Assembly (NCBI GenBank): GCA_949297785.1
Contig: CASFTW010000005.1
Span: forward strand, 1-64,000
Length of the DNA stretch: 64,000 nt
Direction: 5' to 3'
Origin: an uncultured Spirochaetales bacterium
GTDB taxonomy: Bacteria; Spirochaetota; Spirochaetia; Sphaerochaetales; Sphaerochaetaceae
Numbering within the stretch: the stretch's first letter is position 1; each line of letters opens with the position of its first letter. The notes under the pieces are model-generated. The model did no database searches. It was not told the origin of the DNA and was given only the letters and a program-made list of their open reading frames with translations. Below are positions 42,704 to 52,021 of the stretch, in pieces. The position numbers and the translations under genes were made by a program.

Positions 42704-43987
42704 ATGAAGAAAATTCTTACATTTGCTTTAATCGCTCTTCTTGCTGTCACATCTGTTTTCGCAACAGGTACAACCGAGACAACAGCAACAGCTCCGGCTG
42801 CAGGTGCAGCAGAAGGCGGAAAGATTTACGACGGTGTCGAGATCACAATGTGGTCAATGTGGAACGCTGCTGAGCCTCAGGGTCAGATCATCCAGAAAGC
42901 TGCAGACGCATTCGAGGAAGAGACAGGTTGCCATGTCAACATCGAGTTCCGCGGACGTGATATCTCAACAATCATCAACACAGCTCTCCAGGGCGGTGAA
43001 GACATTGACATCTTCGAAGAAGACTACACAAGAATCGGTCAGCAGTATGCCGCATATTGCTATGATATGAGCGAAATGGCAGAAGCTTCCGGTTACCTCG
43101 ACAACAGCTACCAGCTCTTCAACAACATGACAAGAGAATGGGCAGGCGGCAAGCTTGTTTCAATCGCAGAGCAGCCGAACATGGGCGGTATCTTCTACGA
43201 CAAGGCAAAGTTTGAGGCAGCCGGTATCACAGAGACTCCGACAACATGGGCAGAATTCCTTGATGTGTGTCAGAAGCTTGTTGACGCAGGCTATCAGCCG
43301 CTCGCACTTGACGGAACATACGCAGACTTCAACTTCGGTTATCACCTTGACAGATACATCGGAGAGGCAAAGACAAGAGAACTTTCCCTCAACGGCGGCT
43401 GGTCAAATGAGCCTGGTGTCATCGCAGCAGCTGAAGACATCATCGACTTCGTGAACCGCGGTTACCTTGCTGACGGCGCTCCGGATGAATATCCTGCAGG
43501 CCAGAACAAGATCGGTTTCGAGAACGTTGCGATGGTTGTATGTGCTGACTATGTAACATCAGAAGTCAACAACAACACAGGTGCCGGAATTGAATGGGGC
43601 GTATTCGGTTATCCGACAGTTCCTGTAGAAGACGGCGGCAACGGTTCAACAGCAGCATATGCAGGTACAAACTCACTCGCAATTTCTTCCTACTGCGAGA
43701 ACCCGCAGGCAGCATATGATTTCATCATGACACTTGTTACTGGTGAATTCGATCAGGAAAGAGCTGACCTCGTTCCTCAGATCCCTGCAGATCCTTCCAA
43801 CAACTGTACATCTCTTGACGGTGCTGTTGAGTCCCTGCTTGCAGCAGACAGCTCACTCACATGGACAATGGGAATCAATGCAAACGGCGACCTCAAGTCT
43901 GTTCTCAAAGAGACAATCATCAAGCTCTTTGAAGGTCAGTATGCAACAGGTGAGGAATTCGCAGCTGCTATGGATGCTCTCTATTGA
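42704..43987 (+). CDS. Extracellular sugar-binding protein of an ABC transporter
   Basis: The 427-residue protein has a cleavable signal (VTSVFA-TG) and no lipobox, so it is periplasmic. The domain is of the family-1 solute-binding type (EITMWSMWNAAEPQGQIIQ, ALQGGEDIDIFEEDY, WAEFLDVCQKLVDAGYQPLA). RBS AAGGAGAA precedes ATG 42704. Codon use is strongly biased, as in highly expressed genes. A stem-loop follows and may raise its level over the permeases. The predicted ligand is a galactosyl-hexosamine disaccharide, from the linked GH112 enzyme. Confidence 0.92.
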   Translation: MKKILTFALIALLAVTSVFATGTTETTATAPAAGAAEGGKIYDGVEITMWSMWNAAEPQGQIIQKAADAFEEETGCHVNIEFRGRDISTIINTALQGGEDIDIFEEDYTRIGQQYAAYCYDMSEMAEASGYLDNSYQLFNNMTREWAGGKLVSIAEQPNMGGIFYDKAKFEAAGITETPTTWAEFLDVCQKLVDAGYQPLALDGTYADFNFGYHLDRYIGEAKTRELSLNGGWSNEPGVIAAAEDIIDFVNRGYLADGAPDEYPAGQNKIGFENVAMVVCADYVTSEVNNNTGAGIEWGVFGYPTVPVEDGGNGSTAAYAGTNSLAISSYCENPQAAYDFIMTLVTGEFDQERADLVPQIPADPSNNCTSLDGAVESLLAADSSLTWTMGINANGDLKSVLKETIIKLFEGQYATGEEFAAAMDALY

Positions 43988-44008
43988 GATTCTGACAGTT
44001 GAGAAACT

Positions 44009-44045
44009 CAAGGGGGCGGGCGGAAAAACCCCGCCCCTTAATTTT
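44009..44045 (+). terminator. GC-rich stem-loop after the binding-protein gene
   Basis: AAGGGG-g-CGGG pairs with CCCG-c-CCCTT (44010-44039), followed by AATTTTCTT. It is likely a partial terminator or 3' stabiliser allowing excess binding protein over permease. Confidence 0.75.
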
Positions 44046-44117
44046 CTTAAAATACAACTATTGATTTCGTAATATATGACTGCGGAAGATTCCGCAAAAC
44101 AAAAAAAGGAGGCGATT

Positions 44118-44441
44118 ATGGGAATTGCAGGCTTCATAACAGCTCTGGCCGGTTCGGTCCTAAGCCTCATACTTTCCTTTATCCCGGTACAGTTTACAAA
44201 TATCCTCCTCGCACTCTTTCTGGTTTTCCTGACCATCATATGCCGCATGATGCCATCCAGAACAAGCCTCAAAGGATGCCTGATAGGATGTGCAATACTT
44301 ACTTTCCTGTTCCGCTTCACACATATGACAGTAGTCGGCATGATTCTGTACTTCATCACGCTTGCACTGGTCATCGCAGGAGCGGTCCTCATGTATATCG
44401 GCAATGAAAGCCATCAGACTTACGGAGGTGAGAAAGCATGA
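44118..44441 (+). CDS. Small membrane protein of the sugar transporter operon
   Basis: RBS AAAGGAGG sets ATG 44118 (107 aa). Three to four hydrophobic helices cover most of the chain (GFITALAGSVLSLILSF, ILLALFLVFLTIIC, MILYFITLALVIAGAVLMYI). No known domain. It overlaps the first permease gene by 4 bp, and that permease has its own extra N-terminal membrane region, so the two may interact. Confidence 0.7.
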   Translation: MGIAGFITALAGSVLSLILSFIPVQFTNILLALFLVFLTIICRMMPSRTSLKGCLIGCAILTFLFRFTHMTVVGMILYFITLALVIAGAVLMYIGNESHQTYGGEKA

Positions 44442-45634
44442 TCGTAACTGGTGTTCTTTCCATCATCCTGCCTGCCCTCGCACTGATTCTCCAGTGTGTA
44501 TTCGCAGGTTTTTCCATACTGTGCATTCCGTCAATTGCCGCAGTGATCTTCGCTGCACTTGCTTTCTGGAAGAAAGGCCCCGTTCTGGCAATGGTCACAG
44601 TATTCGCCGCATTCATTCAGGTCTGCACGCTCAACATACAGCTTACGGCAATCCTCGGACTGCTTTCGGCTGCAGCATCTGTATTCCTCATGATCGAATG
44701 CGAGAAATTCCGTGAGGCGCATCCTGAACTTGCTGACCCCAAGGCTGCCACAAAGCAGATGATCATCGGCTTCATCCTGCCGTGTGCTATCACACTGCTT
44801 GTCATGTATGCATACCCTGTTGTCAGAACATTCCTGATGAGTTTCTTCGACATGCCGAACATCACTGCATCCGTAACGACATGGAATTTCGTCGGCCTTG
44901 GCAAATACATCAAGATATTCACCAGCGCAACATTCCTCCGTTCACTGCAGAACATGCTCATCATCTGGATCGTAGGCGGTATCATAACACTTGCTCTTGC
45001 CCTGCTTTTCGCAATCATCCTCACAAGCGGAATCAGATTCAAGAAATTCTTCCGTGCCGCAATCTACATGCCAAACGTAATCAGCGCCGTTGCACTTGCA
45101 ACCATGTGGATCCAGTACATCTTCAACCAGCAGTACGGCATGCTCAATAGCCTGATCAAGTTCTTCAATGGTACACCGATAAACTTCCTTGCAACCGACA
45201 CGAAGTTCTGGGCAATGCTCGGGTCCTTCATCTTCGGCGCAGTAGGATACTACATGCTGATCTTCATCAGCGGTATTGAGAAGATACCTGCTGATCTTTA
45301 CGAAGCAGCAACGATTGACGGTGCAAACAAAGTCCAGCAGGCTTTCAAGATGACATTCCCTCTGCTCAAGGGTGTCACAAAGACAAACCTCACATTCTGG
45401 ACCATCAACACGGCAACATTCTACCTCTGGTCAAAGATGTTCAGCCCTGTCGATACGGAAGCCAGCGTTATCGTTCCTGTCATGTACCTGTATGATACGG
45501 CATTCCCGTCAAGAGGAAGCTCAGCCGCCGATCCCGGCGCAGCAGCAGCCGTAGGTATCGTACTTGCCGTCATTATTCTTGTCGTTTACCTGTTCATGAA
45601 CAAGGTCATCAAGGATGACGACATCGAGCTTTAA
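44438..45634 (+). CDS. ABC sugar permease (MalF-type) with N-terminal membrane extension
   Basis: This 398-residue permease is longer than the usual 290-310. Residues 1-105 form an extra module of three to four helices plus a short charged stretch. The canonical permease then begins (IIGFILPCAITLLVMYAYPV) and carries the EAA loop YEAATIDGANKVQQAFKMTF that docks the ATPase. It pairs with the 45647 permease. Confidence 0.9.
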   Translation: MIVTGVLSIILPALALILQCVFAGFSILCIPSIAAVIFAALAFWKKGPVLAMVTVFAAFIQVCTLNIQLTAILGLLSAAASVFLMIECEKFREAHPELADPKAATKQMIIGFILPCAITLLVMYAYPVVRTFLMSFFDMPNITASVTTWNFVGLGKYIKIFTSATFLRSLQNMLIIWIVGGIITLALALLFAIILTSGIRFKKFFRAAIYMPNVISAVALATMWIQYIFNQQYGMLNSLIKFFNGTPINFLATDTKFWAMLGSFIFGAVGYYMLIFISGIEKIPADLYEAATIDGANKVQQAFKMTFPLLKGVTKTNLTFWTINTATFYLWSKMFSPVDTEASVIVPVMYLYDTAFPSRGSSAADPGAAAAVGIVLAVIILVVYLFMNKVIKDDDIEL

Positions 45635-45646
45635 GGAGGCATAGCA

Positions 45647-46534
45647 ATGGCATTATTTCATAAAAAAGAAAAAGTACCCGCTGTACACCAGAAGATAAAC
45701 TGGAGAAAAGAAGCCACTCTGCTTCCAGGTTACATCATCATTTTCATATGGCTGATCTTCACCGCAGCTTTCCTGATCTGGATTCTTGCCGCATCATTCT
45801 CCACAACACCGGAGATACTTCAGGGCAATGTATTCAAATTCGAGACAGGTATCCATTTTGAGAACTATGCGACAGCATGGAGCCAGCAGAACGTTGCACG
45901 CTACTTCGGAAACTCACTGCTGTACTCCATTGCAGGCTGTCTCTTCACGATTCTCATAAGTGCACCGGCAAGCTATGTGCTTTCCCGCTACAAGTTTGTC
46001 TGCAACAAGATCATCAAGAACAGCCTCATCATCGCAATGAGTGTTCCTGCAGTCATGATCGTCCTTCCGATTTACGCCATCACGGCAAGCTGGAGAAACG
46101 CTCCCGACCGTCTGATCTTCACTGTGCTGATGATCTTCTTCCGCGTCCCGTACACAACAGTCTTCCTGCTCAACTTCTTCCAGACCCTCTCAAGGTCATA
46201 CGAGGAAGCTGCCGCAATCGACGGCTGTTCGCCTGCAGGAACCTTCTGGCGCATCATGTTCCCTCTGGTACAGCCTGCGCTGGTTACGGTTACGATCTTC
46301 AACTTCCTCGGAATCTGGAATGAGTTCTTCATGGCTCTCATCTTCGCATCCAGCCAGGATGTTGCGCCGGTCGGTGTCGGATTGCTGCAGATAGTCAACT
46401 CGATGAAATACACCGGACAGTACGGTGCACTGTTCGCAGCAGTCATCATCGTATTCATGCCTACATTCCTGCTTTACATCTTCCTGTCTGAAAAGATCAT
46501 CGCAGGTGTAACCGGCGGCGGTGTCAAGGGTTAA
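45647..46534 (+). CDS. ABC sugar permease (MalG-type)
   Basis: The 295-residue protein has six transmembrane helices and the EAA loop YEEAAAIDGCSPAGTFWRIM. It is the second permease of a CUT1-type importer. RBS AAGGAGG precedes ATG 45647. No ATPase gene lies in the locus, so a shared MsmK/UgpC-like ATPase elsewhere is expected. Confidence 0.93.
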   Translation: MALFHKKEKVPAVHQKINWRKEATLLPGYIIIFIWLIFTAAFLIWILAASFSTTPEILQGNVFKFETGIHFENYATAWSQQNVARYFGNSLLYSIAGCLFTILISAPASYVLSRYKFVCNKIIKNSLIIAMSVPAVMIVLPIYAITASWRNAPDRLIFTVLMIFFRVPYTTVFLLNFFQTLSRSYEEAAAIDGCSPAGTFWRIMFPLVQPALVTVTIFNFLGIWNEFFMALIFASSQDVAPVGVGLLQIVNSMKYTGQYGALFAAVIIVFMPTFLLYIFLSEKIIAGVTGGGVKG

Positions 46535-46551
46535 TGAAATTATTGAACAAC

Positions 46552-46583
46552 AAAGCAGGCCACCTTCATGGTGGCACTGCTTT
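46552..46583 (+). terminator. Strong stem-loop between permease and GH112 gene
   Basis: AAAGCAGGCCACC pairs with GGTGGC-a-CTGCTTT around a 5-nt loop, one bulged A, followed by CTATAGG and the GH112 RBS. It may attenuate transcription or protect a processed mRNA. An in-frame ATG at 46568 overlaps its loop and 3' arm and is not a credible start. Confidence 0.7.
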
Positions 46584-46600
46584 CTATAGGAGTATATAAC

Positions 46601-48763
46601 GTGAGCGACGAATTAAAGAAAGGCCGTGTGACCATCCCCACGGATGAGGGCATTGTAAAGGAAACCCTGAACGTACTCGACTACTGGGGCGCAGACGCCA
46701 TCAGAGACTGCGACGGAACTGAATTCCCTGTTGAGCTCAAGGACAGCGGAGCAAAGGTCTATTCCACCTACTACACAACCCGCAAGGACAATACATGGGC
46801 AAAAGCAAATCCGGATGAAGTTCAGCAGATGTACATCATGACAAAATTCTCATCCGTATCTGAAGGCCCTCTCTCAATCCATCTTATGGACAACCTCTAT
46901 CCCGACATGCTGAAAGTAAACCCCAAAGACAGAGAAAGATGGTGGGAGGTTATTGACAGGACCACAGGTGAAATAGTTCCCGTAAGCGAATGGTCATACA
47001 GTGAAGAAACAGGCGATGTCACGATTCCGCATGCAAAGCCGTTCCATGAATACACGGTGAGTTTCCTGGCATTCATCATCTGGGATCCTGTGCACATGTA
47101 CAACGCAGTTGTAAACGGCTGGAAGAACGTCGAACACCAGATCACATTCGATGTGAGACAGCCGAAGACACAGGCATTCTCCCTTGAAAGACTGAAGAAG
47201 TTCTGTGAGGACCATCCGTATGTGGATGTTATCAGGTACACGACTTTCTTCCACCAGTTCACACTGGTTTTCGACGAACTTGCACGCGAGAAATTCGTTG
47301 ACTGGTACGGCTACTCGGCATCCGTCTCACCTTATATCCTCGACAAGTTTGAAAAGGAAGTCGGGTACAAGTTCCGTCCCGAATACATAATCGATCAGGG
47401 CTATCACAATAACCAGTACCGTATCCCGAGCAGGGAATACAAAGATTTCCAGGCATTCCAGATCAGGGAAGTCAGGGCACTTGTAAAAAAGTTCACGGAC
47501 ATCACACATGAATATGGAAAGGAAGCCATGATGTTCCTGGGAGATCACTGGATCGGAACCGAGCCTTTTGTTGACGGATTTGAAAATTGCGGTCTTGATG
47601 CAATCGTCGGCAGTGTCGGCAACGGCTCCACACTTCGCCTCATCAGCGACATCAAAGGCGTCAAATACAGAGAGGGACGTTTCCTCCCGTACTTCTTCCC
47701 TGACACCTTCCATGAAGGAGGAGACCCTGTCAAGGAAGCGAAGGTCAACTGGGTGACTGCAAGAAGGGCTATACTCAGAAGCCCTATCGACAGAATCGGA
47801 TACGGCGGCTACCTCAAGCTTGCACTCCAGTTCCCGGATTTCATTGAATACGTAAAGAGCGTATGTGATGAGTTCCGCCTTCTGTATGAGAATATCAAGG
47901 GAACAACCCCGTACTGCGTGAAGACTGTCGCTGTCCTCAATTCCTGGGGAAAGATGAGAGCATGGGGAGCCCACATGGTTCACCACGCACTGTATCAGAA
48001 ACAGAACTACAGCTATGCCGGTGTGATCGAGGCTCTCTCAGGTTCTCCGTTTGATGTGCGCTTCATCAGCTTTGATGATATCAGGAAGAATCCTGACGTA
48101 CTGAAGGACATCGATGTGATCATCAATGTCGGAGGAGCGGACACAGCCCACAGCGGAGGTGAGAACTGGACTGATCCTGTCATTGTCGAGAACGTGAGAA
48201 GCTTCATCTACAACGGAGGAGGCTTCATCGGCATCGGTGAACCGACAGCACATCAGTGGCAGGGACACTTCTTCCAGCTCGCATCAGCTCTCGGTGTCGA
48301 AAAAGAAACAGGCTTCACACTGAACTATGACAAATACAACTGGGATGAACACAAACATTTCATCACGGAAGATGTCAAAGGCGATGTCGATTTCGGAGAA
48401 GGAATGAAGAGCATTTATGCCCTGCCTGGTACAACAGTAATCTGCCAGAGGGACAAGGAAGTGCAGATGGCTGCAAATTCCTACGGCAAAGGCCGCTGTG
48501 TTTACATCTCGGGGCTACCGTATTCCTTCGAGAACAACAGAATCCTTCACCGCTCCGTTCTCTGGTCGGCATCAAGCGAAGACAAACTCAACAGCTGGTT
48601 CAGCACGAACTACAATGTTGAAGTCCACGCTTACGTCAAGAACGGCAAATACTGCGTTGTCAACAACACATACGAGAAACAGTCCACCACAGTCTACAAA
48701 GGAGACGGAACAAGCTTTAATGTGGATCTGGATGAAAATGAGATCAGATGGTACAAGATCTGA
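46601..48763 (+). CDS. GH112 1,3-beta-galactosyl-N-acetylhexosamine (galacto-N-biose/lacto-N-biose) phosphorylase
   Basis: The enzyme splits galactosyl-beta-HexNAc with phosphate into galactose-1-phosphate and the amino sugar. I choose GTG 46601, with AGGAG 9 nt upstream (720 aa, close to the about 720-750 of the family). Typical segments are GRVTIPTDEGIVKETL, WGADAIRDCDGTEFP, VYSTYYTTRKDNTWA, and MFLGDHWIGTEPF, whose Asp is the probable general acid. A C-terminal domain (VINVGGADTAHSGGENW, GFIGIGEPTA) resembles the glutamine-amidotransferase-like domain. Some GH112 members prefer galactosyl-rhamnose, so acceptor specificity is open. Confidence 0.92.
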   Translation: MSDELKKGRVTIPTDEGIVKETLNVLDYWGADAIRDCDGTEFPVELKDSGAKVYSTYYTTRKDNTWAKANPDEVQQMYIMTKFSSVSEGPLSIHLMDNLYPDMLKVNPKDRERWWEVIDRTTGEIVPVSEWSYSEETGDVTIPHAKPFHEYTVSFLAFIIWDPVHMYNAVVNGWKNVEHQITFDVRQPKTQAFSLERLKKFCEDHPYVDVIRYTTFFHQFTLVFDELAREKFVDWYGYSASVSPYILDKFEKEVGYKFRPEYIIDQGYHNNQYRIPSREYKDFQAFQIREVRALVKKFTDITHEYGKEAMMFLGDHWIGTEPFVDGFENCGLDAIVGSVGNGSTLRLISDIKGVKYREGRFLPYFFPDTFHEGGDPVKEAKVNWVTARRAILRSPIDRIGYGGYLKLALQFPDFIEYVKSVCDEFRLLYENIKGTTPYCVKTVAVLNSWGKMRAWGAHMVHHALYQKQNYSYAGVIEALSGSPFDVRFISFDDIRKNPDVLKDIDVIINVGGADTAHSGGENWTDPVIVENVRSFIYNGGGFIGIGEPTAHQWQGHFFQLASALGVEKETGFTLNYDKYNWDEHKHFITEDVKGDVDFGEGMKSIYALPGTTVICQRDKEVQMAANSYGKGRCVYISGLPYSFENNRILHRSVLWSASSEDKLNSWFSTNYNVEVHAYVKNGKYCVVNNTYEKQSTTVYKGDGTSFNVDLDENEIRWYKI

Positions 48764-48780
48764 TTCTCAGATCCTTCATA

Positions 48781-48810
48781 AGCCGGAGGCATGTGCTTCC
48801 GGCTTTTTTT
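48781..48810 (+). terminator. Intrinsic terminator of the GH112 operon
   Basis: AGCCGGA (48781-48787) and TCCGGCT (48798-48804) form a 7-bp stem with further GCA/TGC pairing, then TTTTTTT. The next start codon (48818) lies only 7 nt beyond the T-run. Confidence 0.85.
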
Positions 48811-48817
48811 CAAGACT

Positions 48818-49294
48818 ATGAATAAAGAAGAGACAATTGAATACCTGAAAAAAGAGAACATAGACTTCACACTCATAGAACATCCAGCTGTTTTCACCGT
48901 GGAAGAAGCGAACAGGCTCAATCTCCCTCACAAGGAAGCCCATGCGAAGAATCTCTTCATAAGGGATGAGAAAAAAAGGAATTATTATCTGATTACGCTG
49001 AAGGAAGACAAGGTGCTTGATCTGAAAGACCTGCGCAGAAGATTCGGCACAAAACCCCTTTCCTTCGCTTCAGCAGAGGATCTTGAGAGGATACTGGGCG
49101 TAAAGCCGGGCTCTGTCTCGGCACTTGCCCTTCTCAACGACAGGGAACACAGGGTGCATTTCTTCATCGATTCAGAATTCCAGAAAGGACTTGTCGCCGC
49201 GCATCCGATGGAAAACACGGCAACAATCTTCCTCAGAACGGAAGACCTGATCACGCTTGTAAGAAAAAACGGAAACGATGTCACTCTTCTCTGA
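48818..49294 (+). CDS. YbaK/ProX-type aminoacyl-tRNA deacylase
   Basis: The 158-residue protein is of the YbaK/PrdX family that clears mischarged tRNAPro. It has the typical opening IEYLKKENIDFTLIEHPAVF, conserved HAKNLFIRDEKKRNYYLIT with the essential Lys, and PGSVSALALLNDREHRVHFF. No RBS is seen and the gene begins right after a terminator, so expression depends on readthrough or an unseen promoter. Its place in a glycan locus is probably incidental. Confidence 0.87.
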   Translation: MNKEETIEYLKKENIDFTLIEHPAVFTVEEANRLNLPHKEAHAKNLFIRDEKKRNYYLITLKEDKVLDLKDLRRRFGTKPLSFASAEDLERILGVKPGSVSALALLNDREHRVHFFIDSEFQKGLVAAHPMENTATIFLRTEDLITLVRKNGNDVTLL

Positions 49295-49301
49295 TTATTC
49301 T

Positions 49302-49331
49302 ATGGCACATTCTCAGGATGTGGTCTAAACT
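49302..49331 (+). promoter_or_regulatory. Candidate promoter of the sulfatase gene, leaderless
   Basis: ATGGCA (49302-49307), an 18-bp spacer and TAAACT (49326-49331) end 6 nt before ATG 49338. No Shine-Dalgarno is present. Confidence 0.45.
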
Positions 49332-49337
49332 TTGAAT

Positions 49338-50786
49338 ATGAATAAGAAGCCTAATATTTTGTTTATCATGACTGATCAGCTCAGAGGCGACAGCCTCGGA
49401 TATGCCGGACATAAAGATGTCAAAACGCCATACCTCGACACACTTGCCGCAAAAGGCGTCGACTTCACAAGAGCATATTCAGCCTGTCCGAGCTGCATCG
49501 CTGCCCGGGCTGCACTGCTTACAGGGCTTGCTCCCGAGCATAACAAGAGAGTTGGCTATGAAGACAACGTGCCCTGGGATTACGAACGCACAATGGCAGG
49601 AGAACTCAGGAAAGCCGGCTATTATACATGCTGTGTCGGCAAGATGCATGTATATCCGGTACGCCGCTACCTCGGTTTTGACAATGTGATCCTTCATGAC
49701 GGCTACATGCACGCCTCCCGCTATGAAGATGTTCCGTATTATGAGAACCAGTTCTACTGTGACGATTATTTCTACTGGCTGAAAAAGGAACTCGGCGTTG
49801 ATGCAGATTCCACATACACGGGACTTGACTGCAACAGCTGGGTTGCCCGCACCTGGTGCTATGATGAGAAATACCATCCGACGAACTGGGTGACGGACAA
49901 CGTACTTGATTTCCTGCGCCGCCGTGATCCGGATCAGCCTTTCTTCCTCATGGCAAGCTACCTCAAGCCGCATCCGCCTCTTGATCCTCCCGAGTATTAT
50001 TTCAGCCGGTACATAAACAAGGATCTCACAGCGCCTTATATCGGGACATGGGAAAGCAGGGAATACATCGACAGGGACGGCCATATCTTCGACAGCAAGA
50101 CAGGTCCGCTTGATCCTGAGCTCATACATGAGATGAGAGCCGCGTACTATGCCCTGATCACGCATCTCGATCACCAGATCGGACGTGTCATCCAGGCCCT
50201 TATCGAACACAAACTGTATGACAACACGCTCATCGTCTTCTCATCAGACCACGGTGAAGAACTCGGGGATCATTACATGTTCCGCAAGAGCCGTCCGTAC
50301 GAAGGCTCCTGCCATATCCCGATGATGGTCTCCAACCTTGAGGCAATCGGAATAAACGGCAAAGCCGGAATGAGAATCAGCGATGTGGTTGAGCTGAGGG
50401 ACATACTGCCCACACTGCTTGACGCTGCCGGTGCAAGGGATGATGAACATTACGACGGCACAAGCCTTCTGGATGTCATAAGAGAGCCTGAAAGGAAAGT
50501 GAGGGAATACCTTCACGGAGAGCATGCCTACGGACAATTCTCCAACCACTGGATAGTGACAACCACAGACAAGTACATCTGGCTGTCCGACAGCGGAGAA
50601 GAACAGTACTTCGACCTTGAGAGTGATCCCCATGAGCTTACGAACCTCATCTCATCTCCTGAGAAACAGGAGAGGATAAAATACCTCAGAAACTGTCTTA
50701 TAAAGGAACTGGATGGCCGCTGTGAAGGCTTCACAGACGGTAGGAATCTGATTGCCGGGCGGCCGTACGGTCCTGTCACAAAGTAG
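49338..50786 (+). CDS. Cys-type sulfatase
   Basis: The 482-residue alkaline-phosphatase-superfamily sulfatase begins NILFIMTDQLRGDSLG (metal-binding DQ), has the formylglycine motif CIAAR within SCIAARAALLTG (fits C-x-P/A-x-R), VGKMHVYP, and SSDHGEELGDHYMF (second metal site). The catalytic Cys must be oxidised to formylglycine; the maturase is the next gene. No signal peptide is visible, so it is cytosolic and would act on imported sulfated sugars. The probable target is sulfated Gal/GlcNAc from mucin (inference). Confidence 0.92.
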   Translation: MNKKPNILFIMTDQLRGDSLGYAGHKDVKTPYLDTLAAKGVDFTRAYSACPSCIAARAALLTGLAPEHNKRVGYEDNVPWDYERTMAGELRKAGYYTCCVGKMHVYPVRRYLGFDNVILHDGYMHASRYEDVPYYENQFYCDDYFYWLKKELGVDADSTYTGLDCNSWVARTWCYDEKYHPTNWVTDNVLDFLRRRDPDQPFFLMASYLKPHPPLDPPEYYFSRYINKDLTAPYIGTWESREYIDRDGHIFDSKTGPLDPELIHEMRAAYYALITHLDHQIGRVIQALIEHKLYDNTLIVFSSDHGEELGDHYMFRKSRPYEGSCHIPMMVSNLEAIGINGKAGMRISDVVELRDILPTLLDAAGARDDEHYDGTSLLDVIREPERKVREYLHGEHAYGQFSNHWIVTTTDKYIWLSDSGEEQYFDLESDPHELTNLISSPEKQERIKYLRNCLIKELDGRCEGFTDGRNLIAGRPYGPVTK

Positions 50787-50795
50787 AGGCTCTCC

Positions 50796-51926
50796 ATGCA
50801 CAGATCCTTTCTCATAAAACCTGCAAGCAGCGCCTGCAACCTCAGATGCAGGTACTGCTTCTACATAGATGAAAGCGAAAACCGCAGTGTCAGGAATTAC
50901 GGCATGATGAGCACTGAAACAGCCCATGCACTCATCGACAAGGCGGCTGCGGACAGAAATGACTTCATCTCGTTCGGTTTCCAGGGCGGGGAGCCCACCC
51001 TGGCCGGACTGGACTTCTTCCGTGATTTCGTTTCCTACACACTTGAAAAGACAAGCCGCCGCCATGTGAATTTCGCAATTCAGACAAACGGCATCCTGCT
51101 AAACAGAGAATGGGCGGAATTCCTCAGGAAGAACAATTTCCTTGTCGGCATCTCAATCGACGGTGCGAAGAAATTTCACGACAACTACCGTGTTGATGCC
51201 TCGGGAAAAGGAAGCTTCACGAAGGTTTTCAACAACGCGAAACTGCTTGTGAATGAAGGCGTTGATGTAAACATCCTCATAACCGTTACAAAGCAGATTG
51301 CAAAGAATGTGGAGGAAGTGTACTCGTTTTTCAAGCGCAACGGCTGGCGCTATCACCAGTACATTCCATGCATAGATCCGCTGGCATCAGAGCGCGGAGA
51401 GATGGAATACTCTCTTACAAGCGAAGATTATGCCATCTTCCTCGACAAGCTTTTCGCCCTTTACTACAGAGACTGGAAAAATCAGGATTATGTATCGATA
51501 CGTTATTTCGACAATCTTGTGAACATGTGTCTCACCGGCTGGGCTGAGGAATGCGGCATGAACGGAGTGTGCGGCAACTACTATGTCATTGAAGCTGACG
51601 GCTCGGTTTATCCATGCGATTTCTATGTTCTTGATGACTACCGTCTGGGAAATATAAGGGAAAACAGCTTCGATCAGCTGGACGAAAAGCGCAGGAGCAT
51701 AAAATTCATCGAAGAATCGATGAGTCTTCCCGAAGACTGCCAGGCGTGCAGTGTACGTCCCCTGTGCCGTGGCGGCTGCAAGAGGGACAGGGAGAACTTT
51801 GCAGAGGGAAGAATCGAGAAAACGTACCTTTGCAGTGCATACAGACAGTTCTTCAAGTCAAATATGGAAAAGCTGATGGAAATCGTGAAGGCCGAGCATT
51901 TTGCCAGAAACGGCAGAGCGTTCTGA
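50796..51926 (+). CDS. Anaerobic sulfatase-maturating enzyme (radical SAM, SPASM)
   Basis: The 376-residue protein has the radical-SAM cluster motif CNLRCRYC near residue 14, the SAM-binding GFQGGEPTLAG, and the SPASM domain cysteines (CGMNGVCGNYYV, CDFYVL, CQACSVRPLCRGGC) that hold two auxiliary clusters. It converts the sulfatase cysteine to formylglycine without oxygen. RBS AGAGG precedes ATG 50796, 9 bp after the sulfatase stop. Confidence 0.94.
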   Translation: MHRSFLIKPASSACNLRCRYCFYIDESENRSVRNYGMMSTETAHALIDKAAADRNDFISFGFQGGEPTLAGLDFFRDFVSYTLEKTSRRHVNFAIQTNGILLNREWAEFLRKNNFLVGISIDGAKKFHDNYRVDASGKGSFTKVFNNAKLLVNEGVDVNILITVTKQIAKNVEEVYSFFKRNGWRYHQYIPCIDPLASERGEMEYSLTSEDYAIFLDKLFALYYRDWKNQDYVSIRYFDNLVNMCLTGWAEECGMNGVCGNYYVIEADGSVYPCDFYVLDDYRLGNIRENSFDQLDEKRRSIKFIEESMSLPEDCQACSVRPLCRGGCKRDRENFAEGRIEKTYLCSAYRQFFKSNMEKLMEIVKAEHFARNGRAF

Positions 51927-52021
51927 ACACTCTGATACAACAGGCTCTTTCCATCGCCGGGAAACTCCGTATTTCAGGTTTCTCATCATTCTCCGCCTCT
52001 CCTGCCGCCGGAGAGTCAGAT

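Noticed and set aside
46568-46600. ATG 46568 as the start of the GH112 gene
   Set aside because: It overlaps the loop and 3' arm of a hairpin without an RBS; GTG 46601 has AGGAG at good spacing and matches the family N terminus.
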